A DNA stretch of 64,000 nt from Nissolia schottii (GCA_003254905.1 QANU01030108.1:89393-153392); one strand, 5' to 3'. Positions 42,340 through 55,665 are shown, numbered from the stretch's first letter. Notes: generated by a model from the letters alone, not told the origin. Made by a program: numbers and translations.

Positions 42340-45200
42340 TGTTATTTTTGTTTATAAAAATATTATCTTTTACAACAAGAAAATTTTCCTACATCCAAAT
42401 ATGATTTCAAATAAAGGGAATTTCACTTTAAATAATAAAATGGAGAATTTCCACTTTTCAATCAGTAAAATAATTTTTATTAGATTATTTCTTTGGAGCC
42501 CCTACTTCTTCTGATAATGACTTAATTAGTGATCGTATCAAACCCAGGATATAGACTACATAAAAAGATTTGAATACTATTCATATTAAAATCTTCAAAT
42601 TTAAATATAAGAACCAAAGTTTAAATGACATTCTACTGTAATTATTTCAAAACAAATTTTAATGTAAACAAAAATATTATGTTATGTAAAATATATTAAT
42701 TAAAATATACAAATTTTACAATTTATCCCTAATTAATTTTTTGAAAAATATAACTTAAAAAAATCATGATTGTTTTAAAGCTTCTTTGGGTTAAAGAGTG
42801 TTCTAACTTTTAAGTCAATAAATAAGAAGAGGGTACACAAGTTAGGTTAGAATGGACTTGAGTTTTCTCAAACTTGGCCTCATGTTTCAGTCGAGTCAAA
42901 TTTCAAACAAGACCCTAATGCTCGAGATAGTAAACTTGATTATGTTTAGGCCAAGTTAATACCAAGTCTAAACCAGACTTTCCTCAGACCAATGCTCTCT
43001 CACAATTAGATGTGCTATACCAAAAAACTTATGAAGTTATAAAAATTAATCACTAGATCTCAATTTATGATTGATGACCAATAATGTCATTGAGATGATT
43101 CAAAGAAAGTCTAAGCGATCCAAAATACAGGTGACATTCGAGGCCAAGAACTCAAGTTGTTTTGTTATTTGGCTACAACAATTAAGGGTCGACCACAACA
43201 TTAACGAATCGAAGCACATGGATGCATGATTCAAATTTAAAGTGAAGGAAAAATTGAAGTAAGGAAGGCACAGAGAGCAACAAAATAGAAGTCATGAAGT
43301 TGCCACGAACTACGTGGCATTCGACCAATATGCAGTGATGGTCGACTATATATCAACAAGGACTCTGAAGAGTTGTTGGCCGACCATATCATTAACTTAG
43401 AACAATACCATCATGAATAGCAATAACATGTTGATCATCAAGGAAGCCTCATTGAAAACACATGGTAGTTAGCAACACATGTCTAGTGAGGCAACACCAA
43501 AAGCATGCGAGTTTGAAAAGTGAAGTGAAAATGGCTGTTTTTTTTTTTAATTGAAAAGTGAAAATGACGGTGACTAAGAGTAATAAAAAATAAATTTATG
43601 TATACATGCAAGTCAGGTTGGACAATTCTAAAAAATTGAGCATGTTCTCAACAATAAGAGCTCCTCTTATTTTTTGTTTGCAAAACTCAAATTTTACATA
43701 AATCGAATAAAACCTTACTCAAATGGCTTGTGTTCGGACGAAGTCTTACACACACTTGAGAAGACAGTTGATTTTCTTTTCAACACCAGACAATTTTATT
43801 AGGCATAGTGCGTTATGCATTGCAATTGCAAAAATGTTATTTTGACTGCTCAAAATATGTAAATACCTTTGCAGTCCTCTCATGATACATTGTGGGTGTG
43901 AGGAGTAAAAGTTTTTACACCATTTGAGTGGTTTAAATAGTAATTCTCTTGGTCTCCTACAATTGGGTTTGTTTTCTTTCAGTCCAATGGTCGTCTGTAC
44001 CAAACCATTGCATAATGGGCTTAGAACAGGAGGCCTTTTAACTCTTTGAAAGATACTATATGGGCCTAGGCTCAATTGGAAACCGTAATAGCTGCAGCCC
44101 GTGAAAAGCAAGGGACCCGCATTCAATTCCAATGGGAGAACGCGGACCCCATGAAATCAATCTATGATTCGTTTTACCTATTAAACCAAGTTCTTACATC
44201 TTAGCATCTCCAATCATGAACGTGGTTATACTCATAAACAATTTACTCCATTACTATTTGAGCTTAATTTAATGATTCATTCTCCAGAATTGGACAGCAA
44301 TGTCTCTTACTATTTTTTTATTAAAAAATTACTGTTTGATATACATACATATATATATAATAACTTTATACATGAAATTTGGGGATTCGGGATTTCCTCA
44401 CGTTCAAGTTCGCTTAGCGGATTTTATCTTGATTTTTTGAGAGCTCTAGATATACATTGAAGTGAATTCCAAGAGAGAATCTCGGAGAGTTTGACCAGTT
44501 TGGAGGGTAGTATTGAACACGATTAATCTTACATAAGGATTTTGCATCATGTTATTCTTATTCTTGATTGTGATGGGAAAGATGCAAATGATATTTTACC
44601 AAGTAAAGCCACACGACCTTGTTTGTTCCAAGAGGAGGTCCATCATCCACCTGATGTGTCTCGACCTGCTCCCTCTTACCACGTGATACCATGAGACACG
44701 AAGCTAAAGCTTATCACCTTGGCTTCTCCAACCAAATGATGATAAAAAAACCTCCAAATAGCTAGTTTTTATTTCTTTTATTTTTATCTATCCTCAAAAT
44801 ACACAGCTTTTCCTTTTCTTCTCAGTTCCCATCCATTATAGAAAAGAAGGCCACTTTTAGGTCCTCCTTCAATTCTTCACCCACAACACAACTTGCTTGC
44901 TTTCAACCATAAGGACTTCACTCATTGCCACACGTTCAAACCCGCTTTCAATTATTCATTAGCATCATCATTATTAGATTAAGATAATGCAATTTCTGAC
45001 ACACTCTGTCCTCTCCTCTCCTCTCCACCCATGCCTGTAAACTTTGCCCATTTTGATTAATCTAACTTAGAAACTATTATTGTTCTTAGCTGCCTCTCCC
45101 CACAGGCTGTCTCTGACTCTGACTCCCATTTTTTACAAGTCATTTTTTATTTGTTTACTTTACACACTCCAAAGTTTAGCCATGTTCTTACTCAACTTGA
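42340..45200. other. Intergenic, no gene recognised
   Basis: AT-rich to 43.7 kb. The frame at 43746-44132 (minus, 128 codons) has no family motif and no supporting signals. The last few hundred bases probably belong to the IQD promoter and leader. Confidence 0.4.
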
Positions 45201-45523
45201 TCTTCAATAACTGTGATAATTAGTATTTATTATTATTATTCAATGCCGGTCAAAGCGTTTCATTGGTTTACATAAAGTGAGCAAGTGGCTCTCAATCATT
45301 CTATTACGAGTGGTGTCGCTAGTAGTTTAACGGAGGGCGATCCAGACATTTCACATGGGAAAGATTCATTTATTTTGGTGGAGTGTTGAAGGGAGTAGGA
45401 TAATGTGAAGCAATAGAAACAAGATTGAATCTGTGAACTCCATAGTGAAGTTGTTTTTCCCTTCTAGTGTTTTCTCCTTTTTTGAGCTCTCCACATATTA
45501 GTTTTTATGGTGCAATTTGATTG

Positions 45524-47562
45524 ATGGGGAAGAAGAAGGGAGGTGGTACCTCATGGTTGACCGCTGTGAAAAGGGCATTCAGATCTCCAACCAAGGACAC
45601 TCCCAAAAAGAGCAAAAGAAAAGACGACCCTGACCAACAGCAAGAAGAGCAAGACCAAGACAAGGTGAGTGTCAACATCTATGATATATCATTGATCCCT
45701 TTCAACTAAGATAATGAACCTTTTTCTGTTTTTGGTTGGAGAAGAGAGACAGAAGAAGATGGATTTTCAGGAAACCTGCGAACCAGGAAGCGGTTGGCTC
45801 TCAAACGAACGCGGAGCCTTCAACGGCTTCAGGACAAGTGTCGGTGGTGGCGGTGGCAGCAGCCGCGGATCAAAAGCACGCAGTTGACGTCGCAGTGGCC
45901 AGCGTGGAGCGTGCAAGGTTCAACAACCATGCCAGGGATAAGGAGCAACAGGCTGCCATTCTGATCCAAACTGCTTTCAGAGGATATCTCGTGAGTGCAG
46001 TGCAGTGGAGCTATAATGGATTTATATTAAGAATCTAACGACAATTATCTAGTTAATTAAGAATGAATTAATGTTAATGAAGTGTGATTTTGAAGGCAAG
46101 AAGAGCGCTTCGTGCGCTGAAGGGGCTGGTGAAGTTGCAGGCATTGGTGAGGGGCCACAACGTTAGGAAGCAGGCGAAGATGACCCTTCGGTGCATGCAG
46201 GCTCTTGTTCGTTTACAAGCCAGGGTGCTTGACCAGCGCAGCAGGTTCTCGCACGAAGGTAGCTCTAGCAGAAAATCCACTCTCAGCGACACCAATAATA
46301 GCCTCTGGGAATCACGCTATCTTCAGGACATTTCAGATAGGAAATCAATGGTAAGTAAATCAGCACCACGGCTCATTCCACCATTTTAGAAAATAATACA
46401 TCTATACTTCAAATTTGCCCCAGCGTTGGGACAAACGCAGCATCAAGGAAGGATACATGTCAGAAAAGAATATACCTTTTATGTTGTTTGAAGGTGTTTG
46501 TTACTGTGACAGTCAAGAGAGGGAAGTAGCATAGCAAGCGATTGGGATGAACGACCACACACAGTTGAACAAGTTAAAGCCATGCTTCAGAGGAGGAAAG
46601 AAGCAGCCATGATGCGAGACAACAACAAATCCTTTTCTATTTCTCAACAGGTTCACTCTGACTCACTAGAGAGATTCTTAAGTGGTCTCGGAGCATCAAC
46701 GTTATAACCAATCTAATAAAACAAAACAAGAAAAATCCAAGAGCACCTAAGAGTTTTTGCTCAGTAATACTCTGTTTCTGAATTCTGGGTTACAATGTCA
46801 CAGACTCGAAGGAACGGTGGAGCATCATCATCATCAGCAATTGGCAATGAAGATGAGGTAGGAGTAGAGAGGCCGAAACGGCTGGACCGTTGGATGACTA
46901 TGGGAAGAGCCTCAACAGATCAAAGAAGAGACCCCATCATCAAGAACGTGGAAATCGACACCTCTCACCCTTACTCATCATACTTAGCAACTACTAATTA
47001 CCGAAGATCACACCCAAATTATCAATACAATCCACATTCACACCAACCACAGAGGCATTCAATTGCATCCCCTGCAACCCCGTCTCCGGCAAAGTCAAGA
47101 CCAGTTCAAGTCCGGTCAGCGAGCCCACGCTGCGGCAGAGAAGACATAACCTACCACAGTAACCACACATCCCAAACACCGAACCTGAGGTTGAGCAGTA
47201 ATCATCATTTCAGGGCTGGAACGAGTAGTAATGGTGGGGCCACTTTGCCTAATTACATGGCTGCCACGGAATCCGCAAGGGCTCGGAGTCGGTCGCAGAG
47301 TGCCCCGAGGCAGAGGGCATCGACGCCTGAGAGGGACAGGGCTGGGTCAGCGAGGAAAAGACTGTCTTACCCTTCTGCACCTGATCCTCATAATGTAGTA
47401 AGAATAATGGGGTATGGTTTAAGGAGTCCAAGCTTTCGGAGTGTGGGTGGATTGCGTTTTGGGTTGGAGCAGCACTCCAACTACTCCTCTTGCTGCACTG
47501 ACAGTCTTGGTGGTGAGATCTCCCCTGCTTCAACTGGTGACTTAAGAAGGTGGTTGAGATGA
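45524..47562 (+). CDS. IQ67-domain (IQD) calmodulin-binding protein
   Basis: Plus strand, five exons: 45524-45664, 45742-45990, 46096-46350, 46513-46650, 46804-47562, all phase 0 with GT-AG introns, joining to 513 residues. The N-terminus [20 protein letters not shown] is typical of IQD proteins of the IQD16-18 type. The IQ67 domain spans about residues 105-180: [15 protein letters not shown], then [20 protein letters not shown], then [16 protein letters not shown]. The exon 2/3 border falls inside it, the family's hallmark phase-0 intron position. The C-terminal exon is Ser/Arg/Pro-rich and basic, with a DUF4005-type region ([28 protein letters not shown]). IQD proteins bind calmodulin and associate with microtubules, membrane or nucleus as scaffolds. 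The start of exon 2 could shift by one codon (second AG at 45743-45744). The gene is intact. Confidence 0.93.
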
Positions 47563-47629
47563 TTTAATGCCTACTTTGATGATGACTATGATGATCCGTG
47601 ATCTATACTACTCGAGTTCGAGTCGTGCT

Positions 47630-47772
47630 TTATATACTTCTTATGTGAAATATTGTATCGACTCATAATTTATTTATTATTAAATTAGATTTTAATGAGC
47701 TTTACGTTTTAATGAGATCTCATCTAATAATAAATGAATTATAAGTCGATATAATGTATCACTTATAGTTAA
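47630..47772. mobile_element. Small foldback MITE just after the IQD gene
   Basis: The left arm TTGTATCGACTCATAATTTA, TTTATTATTA pairs with a right arm whose reverse complement reads TTATATCGACTTATAATTCA, TTTATTATTA. The centre is TTTTAATGAGC/GTTTTAATGAG. About 140 bp, probably inside or just past the 3' untranslated region. Confidence 0.65.
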
Positions 47773-49892
47773 CATTTCTTTTGACTCAGTTGGTTTTCTC
47801 TAATTTTTTATTTATTTATTTCTGATTTAGGGTTGTGATGTTAGAGTTAATTTTTTTGTTTTCATGATAGGAAAAGCTAAGGGTTCTCATCCATGTGTTC
47901 ATTTATCATTTTTCTCCCTTCTAATATAAAAGTGAGCCAGACGTGGTGGCCTACCTTACTTGTCTTGTTGAATTGAATTGATGTTGAGACTTGAAAGAAT
48001 GAATATAAACCAATTTGAGTGACCTTCCGGACTCTCCTGTACTTGTATTTTAGCTGTGGCCTTTACCCACATTGTTAGACCAGCCATCTCGCGTGAGCAA
48101 AATCGTACTATCATGGAGTGGAGATACTTTGCAGTTACCAGAGTTTAGAAAATCTCACTCAAGTACCAGGTGTCATATCCTTTTACTATTCCCTAAAACA
48201 GTAATTGACATGTGATACCACGCTTCTACATCATTAATTGAGAGATGATCAAAAACTTATTGGTAATCCTGTATACAGTTAAAAATAACAATCATAGAAA
48301 AGAGAAAATATGACTGAAGACCTGGGCTCAACGTTACAGCCCAAAACAAATGAGAGAAATGCATCAACTAACAAGAATAATACACTTCAACTTCTCATAT
48401 TTCGTGAGTTTTCTTATCGTGCCAAAAATCTAGAAGAGCGGAACTCATATTTTAGAAATCTCAACAAACATAAATATAGGATTCCGTGGGTATCTACTGA
48501 TAGATCTATTGATATGGTACTTAGTGTGTGGTATATGCCATTTTGTATATATGTTTAATGATGTTGAACCTCGAAATGACTAAGGAGGAAGCATCCTTTT
48601 TTAATGTTAAAGTTTGAGAAAGCCTACCCATGTGTGGATCGATGTGTGTGCTGGCTTCAACAATGGGGGAGTGCCCTGAGCTTATGATCACTTGCTAGCT
48701 CCTACACGTTTGGATTTATCTAGTAGCTTTGAAAATGAAAGGCTAGCGTAAAACAAGGTTGAAGGTTATGCCATTACGTTTTTTCCCTTTCTTTCATAAG
48801 ACAATTGGGGGAGCTGCCTGGTTCAACGCCATATCAGGGAAAAATCAATTTAAAGTGAAAATAATTCTTACCCACCTTTCACCTATGTTTGCAAATAATG
48901 AATAGGTTTACGGTCCAAACCTATCATGTAGGGCGGATCTCATACATCTAAGAAACATCAAGCAGAGCTCAAGATGACCTAAAGACATAACAATCAGACA
49001 ATAATGTGACTGACACTGCCATTACTCTGTCATAAACATATGATTATGAGTCGCACAGTTATGAACACCTTGAATAACAGTCATAAACAATGAACAGAGC
49101 TACTACAATACACACACACTATGGAATTCTAGCTCCTAACTAGGTATGAACTAAATCTATATTTTACTACTCACTATTATTCTAAGAACTGACTTGAGCG
49201 TCAGAGTATCTTTTACAGGTACACCCATGGTTAGCCATGACACCTCTCACAAGTACTCTTGACTAAACACTAGCCTACTTATTCATCTCTTGAGGTCTCA
49301 AATCCAACTCAAGATACGAGTTGTAGAATCTTCTGTAATAAATAGGCATATTTTTATTCTTCAATTCAATGTCCAATTTTTTTCTCTCTTTCTTTTAGCA
49401 AGTTACAAATGTTAAATGGTACAATATATAATTGAAAAATATTATACATGGTGTCTCACACATAAACGACTACAAATAATACATTTTTATATAATTCCTC
49501 GGCACTTACAATTACTATTTAAACCATCATTTAATCCCTCTTAAATTACCAGACAATAGAAATGTCATGAACCCTGAGTATAGATGTATAGAAGCAGGGG
49601 AAGTGGTCCCCCACTGTGGGGTGGGGGCGCTTCCCCCCACTGTGATTTGCAAATTTTTTTTTACAAAAATATGAGTATATATAGAGTTTTGCGTCATTTG
49701 ATAATCATTAATCTTGCCCACTAGAAAACTCACATTAAAATAAAAATTATTAAAAGAAATAAATTTATTATTTTATTTTTAATGTACTCATTACTCTATT
49801 AGTTAGGTCTTATCAATAGCAATTGTATTAGTTGAAATAATTTTTATTTTTTGTTATGAATATCATAAAAAATTGACTTCATAATTGTATGG
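47773..49892. other. Intergenic, no gene recognised
   Basis: AT-rich; the small frames at 48310-48558 and 49527-49733 have no recognisable content. A C/G-rich palindromic tract lies at about 49596-49645. Confidence 0.4.
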
Positions 49893-51660
49893 AAGATATC
49901 ACACCCCAACTTAGGATGTGACTGCGCGTAGGGTAACTGCCCTACGAAAGCACTAACGTGACCTACTAACATGTAAAAATGCAATTTAATATTGGATAAA
50001 CATTAATAATCATCTAAAAAATAGTTTACAACTGTTTTGAACTAGAATAAGTAAAATAATAATAAGTTTACATGATAAGAATACTACTGTCTAAAATACT
50101 GAAACTAATAAACTGCAAGGACCCTGTCCTAGTGTGTATGGAGCATACTGCATACTACGGTAGATCTCCACTCAAGCAGAGCTTACCACGGAAGTCTAGA
50201 AGCCTTGTTCTACTGCACGAGGGGACCGTCCTCACTAGCCTTAATCGAATCTGAAATGGTTTGACAGAAGGGTGAGTTGTCAACTCAGTGGTGGGTACTT
50301 CGGTACCACCCAAATAACAAGTATACAGATATCATAGCATGCGAAAACATATATACACACATACACTCACACAATACTGAAGGAATAGCAACGAGCATAA
50401 CTGCATGTACTGAATTAAAGGAATTACGCAATACACTGTCTAAATTGGTAACTGAATAACTGACAACTGGAATTGTACGTGTGCCCATGTCCTTAGCGGA
50501 GGGAAGGACACAATTCAAGGGAGTCGCAGCGCGACCTTACTTCGCCAGGAATATTTCCGAGTGGTTTTGGTATACACGCAACCCGGATACCTGCAGAGGC
50601 ACGCATACCCTAAGTTTAAGGAGCATGATGCTCGGGGGTCTGATGGGGCACGCGTGCCATAACTGTGGAGCGTGGCGCTCATAAAACTGGCGGGGCACGC
50701 ATGCCGTAACTGTTGGGTCTGGTTTACAAGATCGTAGAACCTCGTACTATTCTAAGTTATCTGCTCTAGTATCTACTGTTTGTGAAGTCTTTTAAGGAAA
50801 GTGTCTTAATTACCCAAGTTGTTAAGGCCTAAGACTACTCGGTTGATAATTGTGTCCTAGTTAACTAGTCTTTGTTTATTAGTCCGACTTTAAGGACTAG
50901 GGTCCCATACTTAGGACAGGATTCCTAGGTAAGAGAGGTGCGTCACAACGAACATCTTAAGTACTAAGTCTTACCTTAACCAGAACCTGCCCCTTGTTAG
51001 GGTCCACGCCTAAATCGAAATCTTTATTATTAAGTCTTATGTATAATCCTAGCCTAATATCTCTAAAGATAAGGTACCTAGGGTTTAGGTCTCTATGCTA
51101 ACATAACATGGCATAAACATATTATATAGCATAATAGAACATGGCATATCATAGCATAACTTGGCATACATAGCAATTACTGATCATACGTATACTTGAC
51201 TAACATGTTATAGCTAATCGAAGCATTTAATAAATCCTAGCATGCAATGGCACAACTGATTGATTGATGGACCGCCTAAGTGGAACCGCCACTCACCTGA
51301 AAAGTCGCGGAGATGAGGAACGCTGACATTGGGAGCTCCTAATGGCGTGACTGGCACCCCCAACTAAAACCACCCATCAGAACCTGCACAATAAAACTTT
51401 TAACTGGTAGGCCTCACTGTAACAATTTTAGCATCGCTACGACACTCTGGCATTGTCACGGCGGCAGCGCCAGGGCCTACTACCCTAAGCCATTCTAAAG
51501 GAAGAACAACTACCTACCGAAGGGAAAAGAAGTGAGCATAACTCTTCTAATAAGGAAGAAGGAGTCTGAACTCTATGCAAGTTGAAATGGGGAGAGGAAG
51601 GATCTATATATGTGTGTGTGTGTGTGAGGGAGTGACCAAACGGACGGGTCGGGCCTGTGG
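49893..51660 (-). repeat. Long non-coding repeat, copy 2 (inverted relative to copy 1)
   Basis: Homologous to 24458-26303 over its length when reverse-complemented. Landmarks on the minus strand: ATATATAGATCC TATA-like box (51610-51599), AGAGTTCAGACTCCTTCTTC, TTTCAGGTGAGTGGCGGTTC (51304-51285), GGTACCGAAGTACCC with TGAGTTGACAACTCACCC (50310-50270), CATTTCAGATTCG, hairpin CGTAGGG/CCCTACG (49927-49946), and terminal palindrome TCACACCCCAACTTAGGATG. No open frame is conserved with copy 1, so the similarity is at DNA or RNA level. Confidence 0.6.
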
Positions 51661-53154
51661 AAACGTGCCCAATCATCCAAAAAAATGCGGAGTTGAATGT
51701 CCATAGGACTCCATAGAAGGCAGAATGTTGCCTCCAAACAACATTCAACGTTCCCTTGTCCACGGTAAAGAGCTTCGTCGAAGACGTGCAGAAGCTCGTC
51801 GAGTTGGAGCCAAAGGCACTGTGCAGCTTAAAAAAAAACAACGGAATCCTCATGCACTACGTTACGACCTCCAGCGCATACCTCCGGAAAGCATAAGACG
51901 TCGTTGACTTTGACATCACGTACTACTGAAGCAAAGACCCGTTGACTCCTAGGCTTTTCGAATACATACTTGAGGAAAGAATAGAAACATTGGGTTTGTG
52001 GGAGCGATAAAAAAGTATTCGTAATTTAGATAAGTTCTTGAAAGTTAAAGAGGAGTTTGACTCGGGAACTTTACTTTAGTGATTGAACGGATCAAGTGTT
52101 TGGGTTGAAAGATGGGTGTGCATTGGAACGTTTGCGTATTTGTTGGCAGGATAGTCATTGTGCACCAAACAATGACTACTTTTGTAGGCCGGGTAAGGTT
52201 TATAAGGAAGCAAGGGTTTGTATACGCGATGATGTTAAGAAGACTAAGGGAGCAAATGATGTGAAGGACGAGTTGTGAGGATGGGGCAAGTTAATGTGTG
52301 GCCCTAGTTCTCTTTGATTTGAATAATGTTGTGGTAAGATGTGTGGGATTTGATGAACTATATAAGGAATTGGTTTTCTTTTAATTATTTTTAGTACTCC
52401 CATAATTTTGTAATTGTTTTCTTCTGATTAGACTATCTAATTTTGCACTATATTTTGTAACTTCCCTTTAATAATGTTTTTCAAAAAAGTGTCAACTTCT
52501 CTTTTCCATGAAAAATGTTTGTTGGACATAGAAGTTGACATAAAAGGTTCTAACATTTAATTTGATGTGAAAAAAGTTTATAACTTTGTTCAATTAAGTT
52601 TGTAACAAAAAAAAATATGTTTTATAATAATGCATACAAGTGGAGCAGAAGAGAGAATATGTGTGTGACTTCAGATTAAATAAAATAATGTCATTTAATA
52701 AAGTTTATGGACATATTTGTTTGAGCTTATTTGTCAAAATAATCAATTTTTTTGCTAAAATAATCAATTTTGTATATTTGCACACATTTTTTAAAATAAT
52801 ATGAATCTCATAAAATTTTGTTTTTAGCTTTTTGTGCCCTATGTCAAAAATTAAACTTTTAATCACTTTTTTAGAAAGTTGAAATAAGCACATCCTATAA
52901 CTCATGATAATAGTTTGTAACGGGAGCAACAAATGTTTGTAGCATTTGTTCAATAGAGTTTGTAACTTTTGTAGAGAATGTGTGCAAGCAAAAAGAGTCG
53001 GTCGTCAGTTGTCAATTTGTAATGGGAGCAAAAAAGTTTTGGAGCATTTGCTCAATAAAGTTTGTAACCAAAAATAACATTTTTATGAGAATGACGAGAA
53101 GAGATAGATAGATTATTGTCAATAGAGCAAAAGTGAGCGTCTAACATCAGTCAA

Positions 53155-53195
<41 letters not shown>

Positions 53196-54394
53196 ACTAT
53201 ACTAGCACATTTTCTCAAAAAATTATTTTTTGGTTATAAACTTGATTAAATAAAATTATAAACTTTTGTTGCAAGAGTTATAAACTATTATCGTGAGTTA
53301 TAAACTTATTCAATCTGACGTCACACTCTCTCTTTTCTTCTCTATCGACGAGACGAGACACTCTTTTTATTTTGCTCCACTGACATAAAGAAACGTACTC
53401 TTTCATTACAAACTGAATTGAATAAAGGTTTTAGACATTTGTTCAATCAAATTATAAACTGGCGAAAGAGAAAAATGTTTGACGGATGAAATATTTTTAA
53501 ATTAAATTTTCTATTTATTATGGGACTCATTAGCACTACGGTAGCACAGTAATTTATGGTCCAAATAAGGGGACCGTTATTCCATCAATAGCAGTGAAAT
53601 TTGAACATGTAAACATTTTTTTTTCCTTCTAATAACATATAACCTTTTGCGAACTACTCGGTTCATGAAACAAATTAAGTTTAAATGTTTGCTGAACTAA
53701 ATCTAAATTCTAATTAGCATATTCAATAGGTCCATCAAATGGGCCTTTGGACACAAGGTCTATGATAAAACAATCCTAGTTACTCACTATTTTTATTTTA
53801 GATATAGGCATTAGTATTGAGTTTTTGTTTGGTCAAAGAAATGTAATTTGATTGTTGAGATTGAAGTGAAGCATTTCCTTTTTGTTCTTTTTGGACTTGA
53901 TGTAAGCCTGCATCAAATTCCAGTCACTGCACTGTGTAGATATGGCGTGGCCTGGCATGTTGCATTGCGGTGTTTGCCATCTAACCTGGGGCTCGAAAGT
54001 TTGGGCTCACCATGAGCCCCGTCGATTTTGACGGGCTATAGCCCTTTTTTTTGTAATGCTTTGGTTTGACCCACAACTAAATTAAAACAGACATATGTAG
54101 GTCAACATAAAAGGTCACTCTCCAGATACCACATTAACATTTCCACGCTAGAAATCATCTTCCTCGCAATACATGATCTGCATGATTTTATTAGTGTGTT
54201 TAAAAAGTTTACAATGCTCCAATTTCGAGAGAAAAAAAATGATAATATAAGTGGTTTGTAATAAAAGTATTTTATAAATGAAAATGAAAATGAAAAATGA
54301 AAATGAAACTCTTAAAAAGCTATATTACAAGAATTTAAACAAAAAAAATATTTTTTTAAAAGTTAATCTAAACAAGCCGCGTATCGACTTAAAC
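51661..54394. other. Intergenic; AGTTTGTAAC-rich repeats and (CT)n
   Basis: From about 52500 to 53480 the words AAAGTTTGTAAC, TTTGTTCAAT and TATAAACT recur on both strands. A (CT)n run lies at 53161-53192. The frames at 51725-51907 (Arg-rich) and 52096-52278 have no recognisable family. Confidence 0.45.
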
Positions 54395-54500
54395 TCCATT
54401 TACGATGGATAATATTTTAATGAGTCCACATCTTAATGAAATCCAATCCAATAGTAGATGGAGTGTGAGTCAAAACGATATCAAGCATCAAATAAGTAAA
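54395..54500. repeat. Fragment of a MITE related to 47630-47772
   Basis: Shares ATTTTAATGAGTCCACATCT..TTAATGA, AATAGTAGATGGA-type and GAGTCAAAACGATAT words with the foldback element after the IQD gene. Diverged and probably partial. Confidence 0.35.
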
Positions 54501-54607
54501 ATTATCATTTCTTTCTTTATCAAATTTAAATACAGTAAATTCATTAAAAATTATTAATATCACTTAGGTATCCTTTTATTAGAGGCAATCATATTCTAGT
54601 ATTAGTT

Positions 54608-55665
54608 AACGTGTCAATTAACATCGCTGATGTGGCGTCACACGTGGACCCACTACGTGGCGTAACCCATTTTTTCCTTGGATCCGAATCGGTCTGCCCC
54701 GACCCGGTTTGGAAACCCCCCCCCAAATTTTAAAACCTAAATCTCCAAATGAGAACCCCTTCATCATCATCGTCCTCTCCCTGCCATCGTCCTCCCCATG
54801 GCATCGTCTTCCCCACGCCGCTGTCGCCGTCGCCTTTGTCGAGCGTCTTCTCTCTTCTCTCTCTCTTCGTCTCGCGTCGCGTCGCTCTCTCTCGTCCATT
54901 GTCTTTGCCAGCCACTCTTCGCCGCGCGCCACCCACTCTCCACCGTTGTGGCATTAAATGACAGCGTTTTGGGGTCTGTTGTCAAAGAGGAAGGCCAGAG
55001 GATGGAGAAGTTCGCGAGGCTGATGGGGGTGCCGTTCGAGTTCAGCGCAATGAGCCTGGATTCGTTGCGTGATGTCACACGGGAAGGGCTTGGGGTTCGT
55101 GATGATGAGGCAGTTGCCGTCAACTACGTGGGAGAGTTGAGGAGCGTGGGGGTTGAGGAGAGGGAGCGCGTGATTGCCATGCTCAAGTCTCTGGGCCCCA
55201 AGGTTGTTACAATTGTTGAGGAGGAGGCTGATCTCTCCACCTCAATGGACTATTTCGCGAGCTACTTCGACTAGTGCCTTAGGTTTTACAGCGTTTATTT
55301 CGAGATACTAGAGGAGAGTTTTTCCCCATCAATAACGAGAAGTTAATGCTAGAGAGGGAGTGTTCCAGGAGTATTGTTAGGGTTTTGGCATGCAACGACA
55401 ACGACGATTGTGGTGAGAGGAGGGAGAAGGGGACGCAATGGTACGAGAGGCTGAGCAAGCAGTGGGGGAAGCCGAAAGGAGGAACGATAGAGTGGTTGAT
55501 TTAGGGGGTGGGTAGCGATTTAGGTCTGCAGATTTTTTTTAAAATTTTAAAGTAACTGGTCGGATCCTACAATTGGGTCGGGTCATGGGTTAGAGGAAAA
55601 AATGGGTTACGCCACGTGACGCGTCCACGTGTGACGCCACGTCAGCGACGTTAACTGACACGTCA
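54608..55665 (+). mobile_element. Pack-MULE-like element with captured GRAS gene fragment
   Basis: Inverted repeats of about 105-130 bp flank the element. The left reads GTTAACGTGTCAATTAACAT, CGCTGATGTGGCGTCACACG, TGGACC, ACGTGGCGTAACCCATTTTT. The reverse complement of the right reads GTTAACGTCGCTGACGTGGC, GTCACACGTGGACGCGTCAC, GTGGCGTAACCCATTTTTTC. Beyond the right repeat, an outer stretch with GGGACTAAAACCAAACTTTT continues to about 55795 but has no partner on the left, so the left terminus may be truncated. Inside is GC-rich coding-like DNA instead of a transposase, the definition of a Pack-MULE. Confidence 0.75.
54975..55502 (+). pseudogene. GRAS-domain fragment, SCARECROW-LIKE 32-like, captured and broken
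   Basis: Plus strand. The fragment begins within the GRAS domain: [66 protein letters not shown]. After an in-frame TAG (about 55272) the same frame continues [18 protein letters not shown], then a frameshift near 55340 leads to [32 protein letters not shown]. These blocks match the middle and PFYRE-region order of SCL32-type GRAS proteins. The VHIID core, the N-terminus and the SAW motif are missing. The frame upstream (from 54798) is Ser/Arg-rich and unrelated to GRAS, giving a chimeric 158-residue frame up to the stop. The fragment keeps about 175 residues of a family protein of about 400-450. Confidence 0.8.

Noticed and set aside
43746..44132. 128-codon minus-strand frame
   Set aside because: No family motif, no promoter or splice signals, and composition like neighbouring non-coding DNA.
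51725..51907. 60-codon Arg-rich frame at the edge of repeat copy 2
   Set aside because: Short, no family match by eye, and it overlaps repeat DNA.
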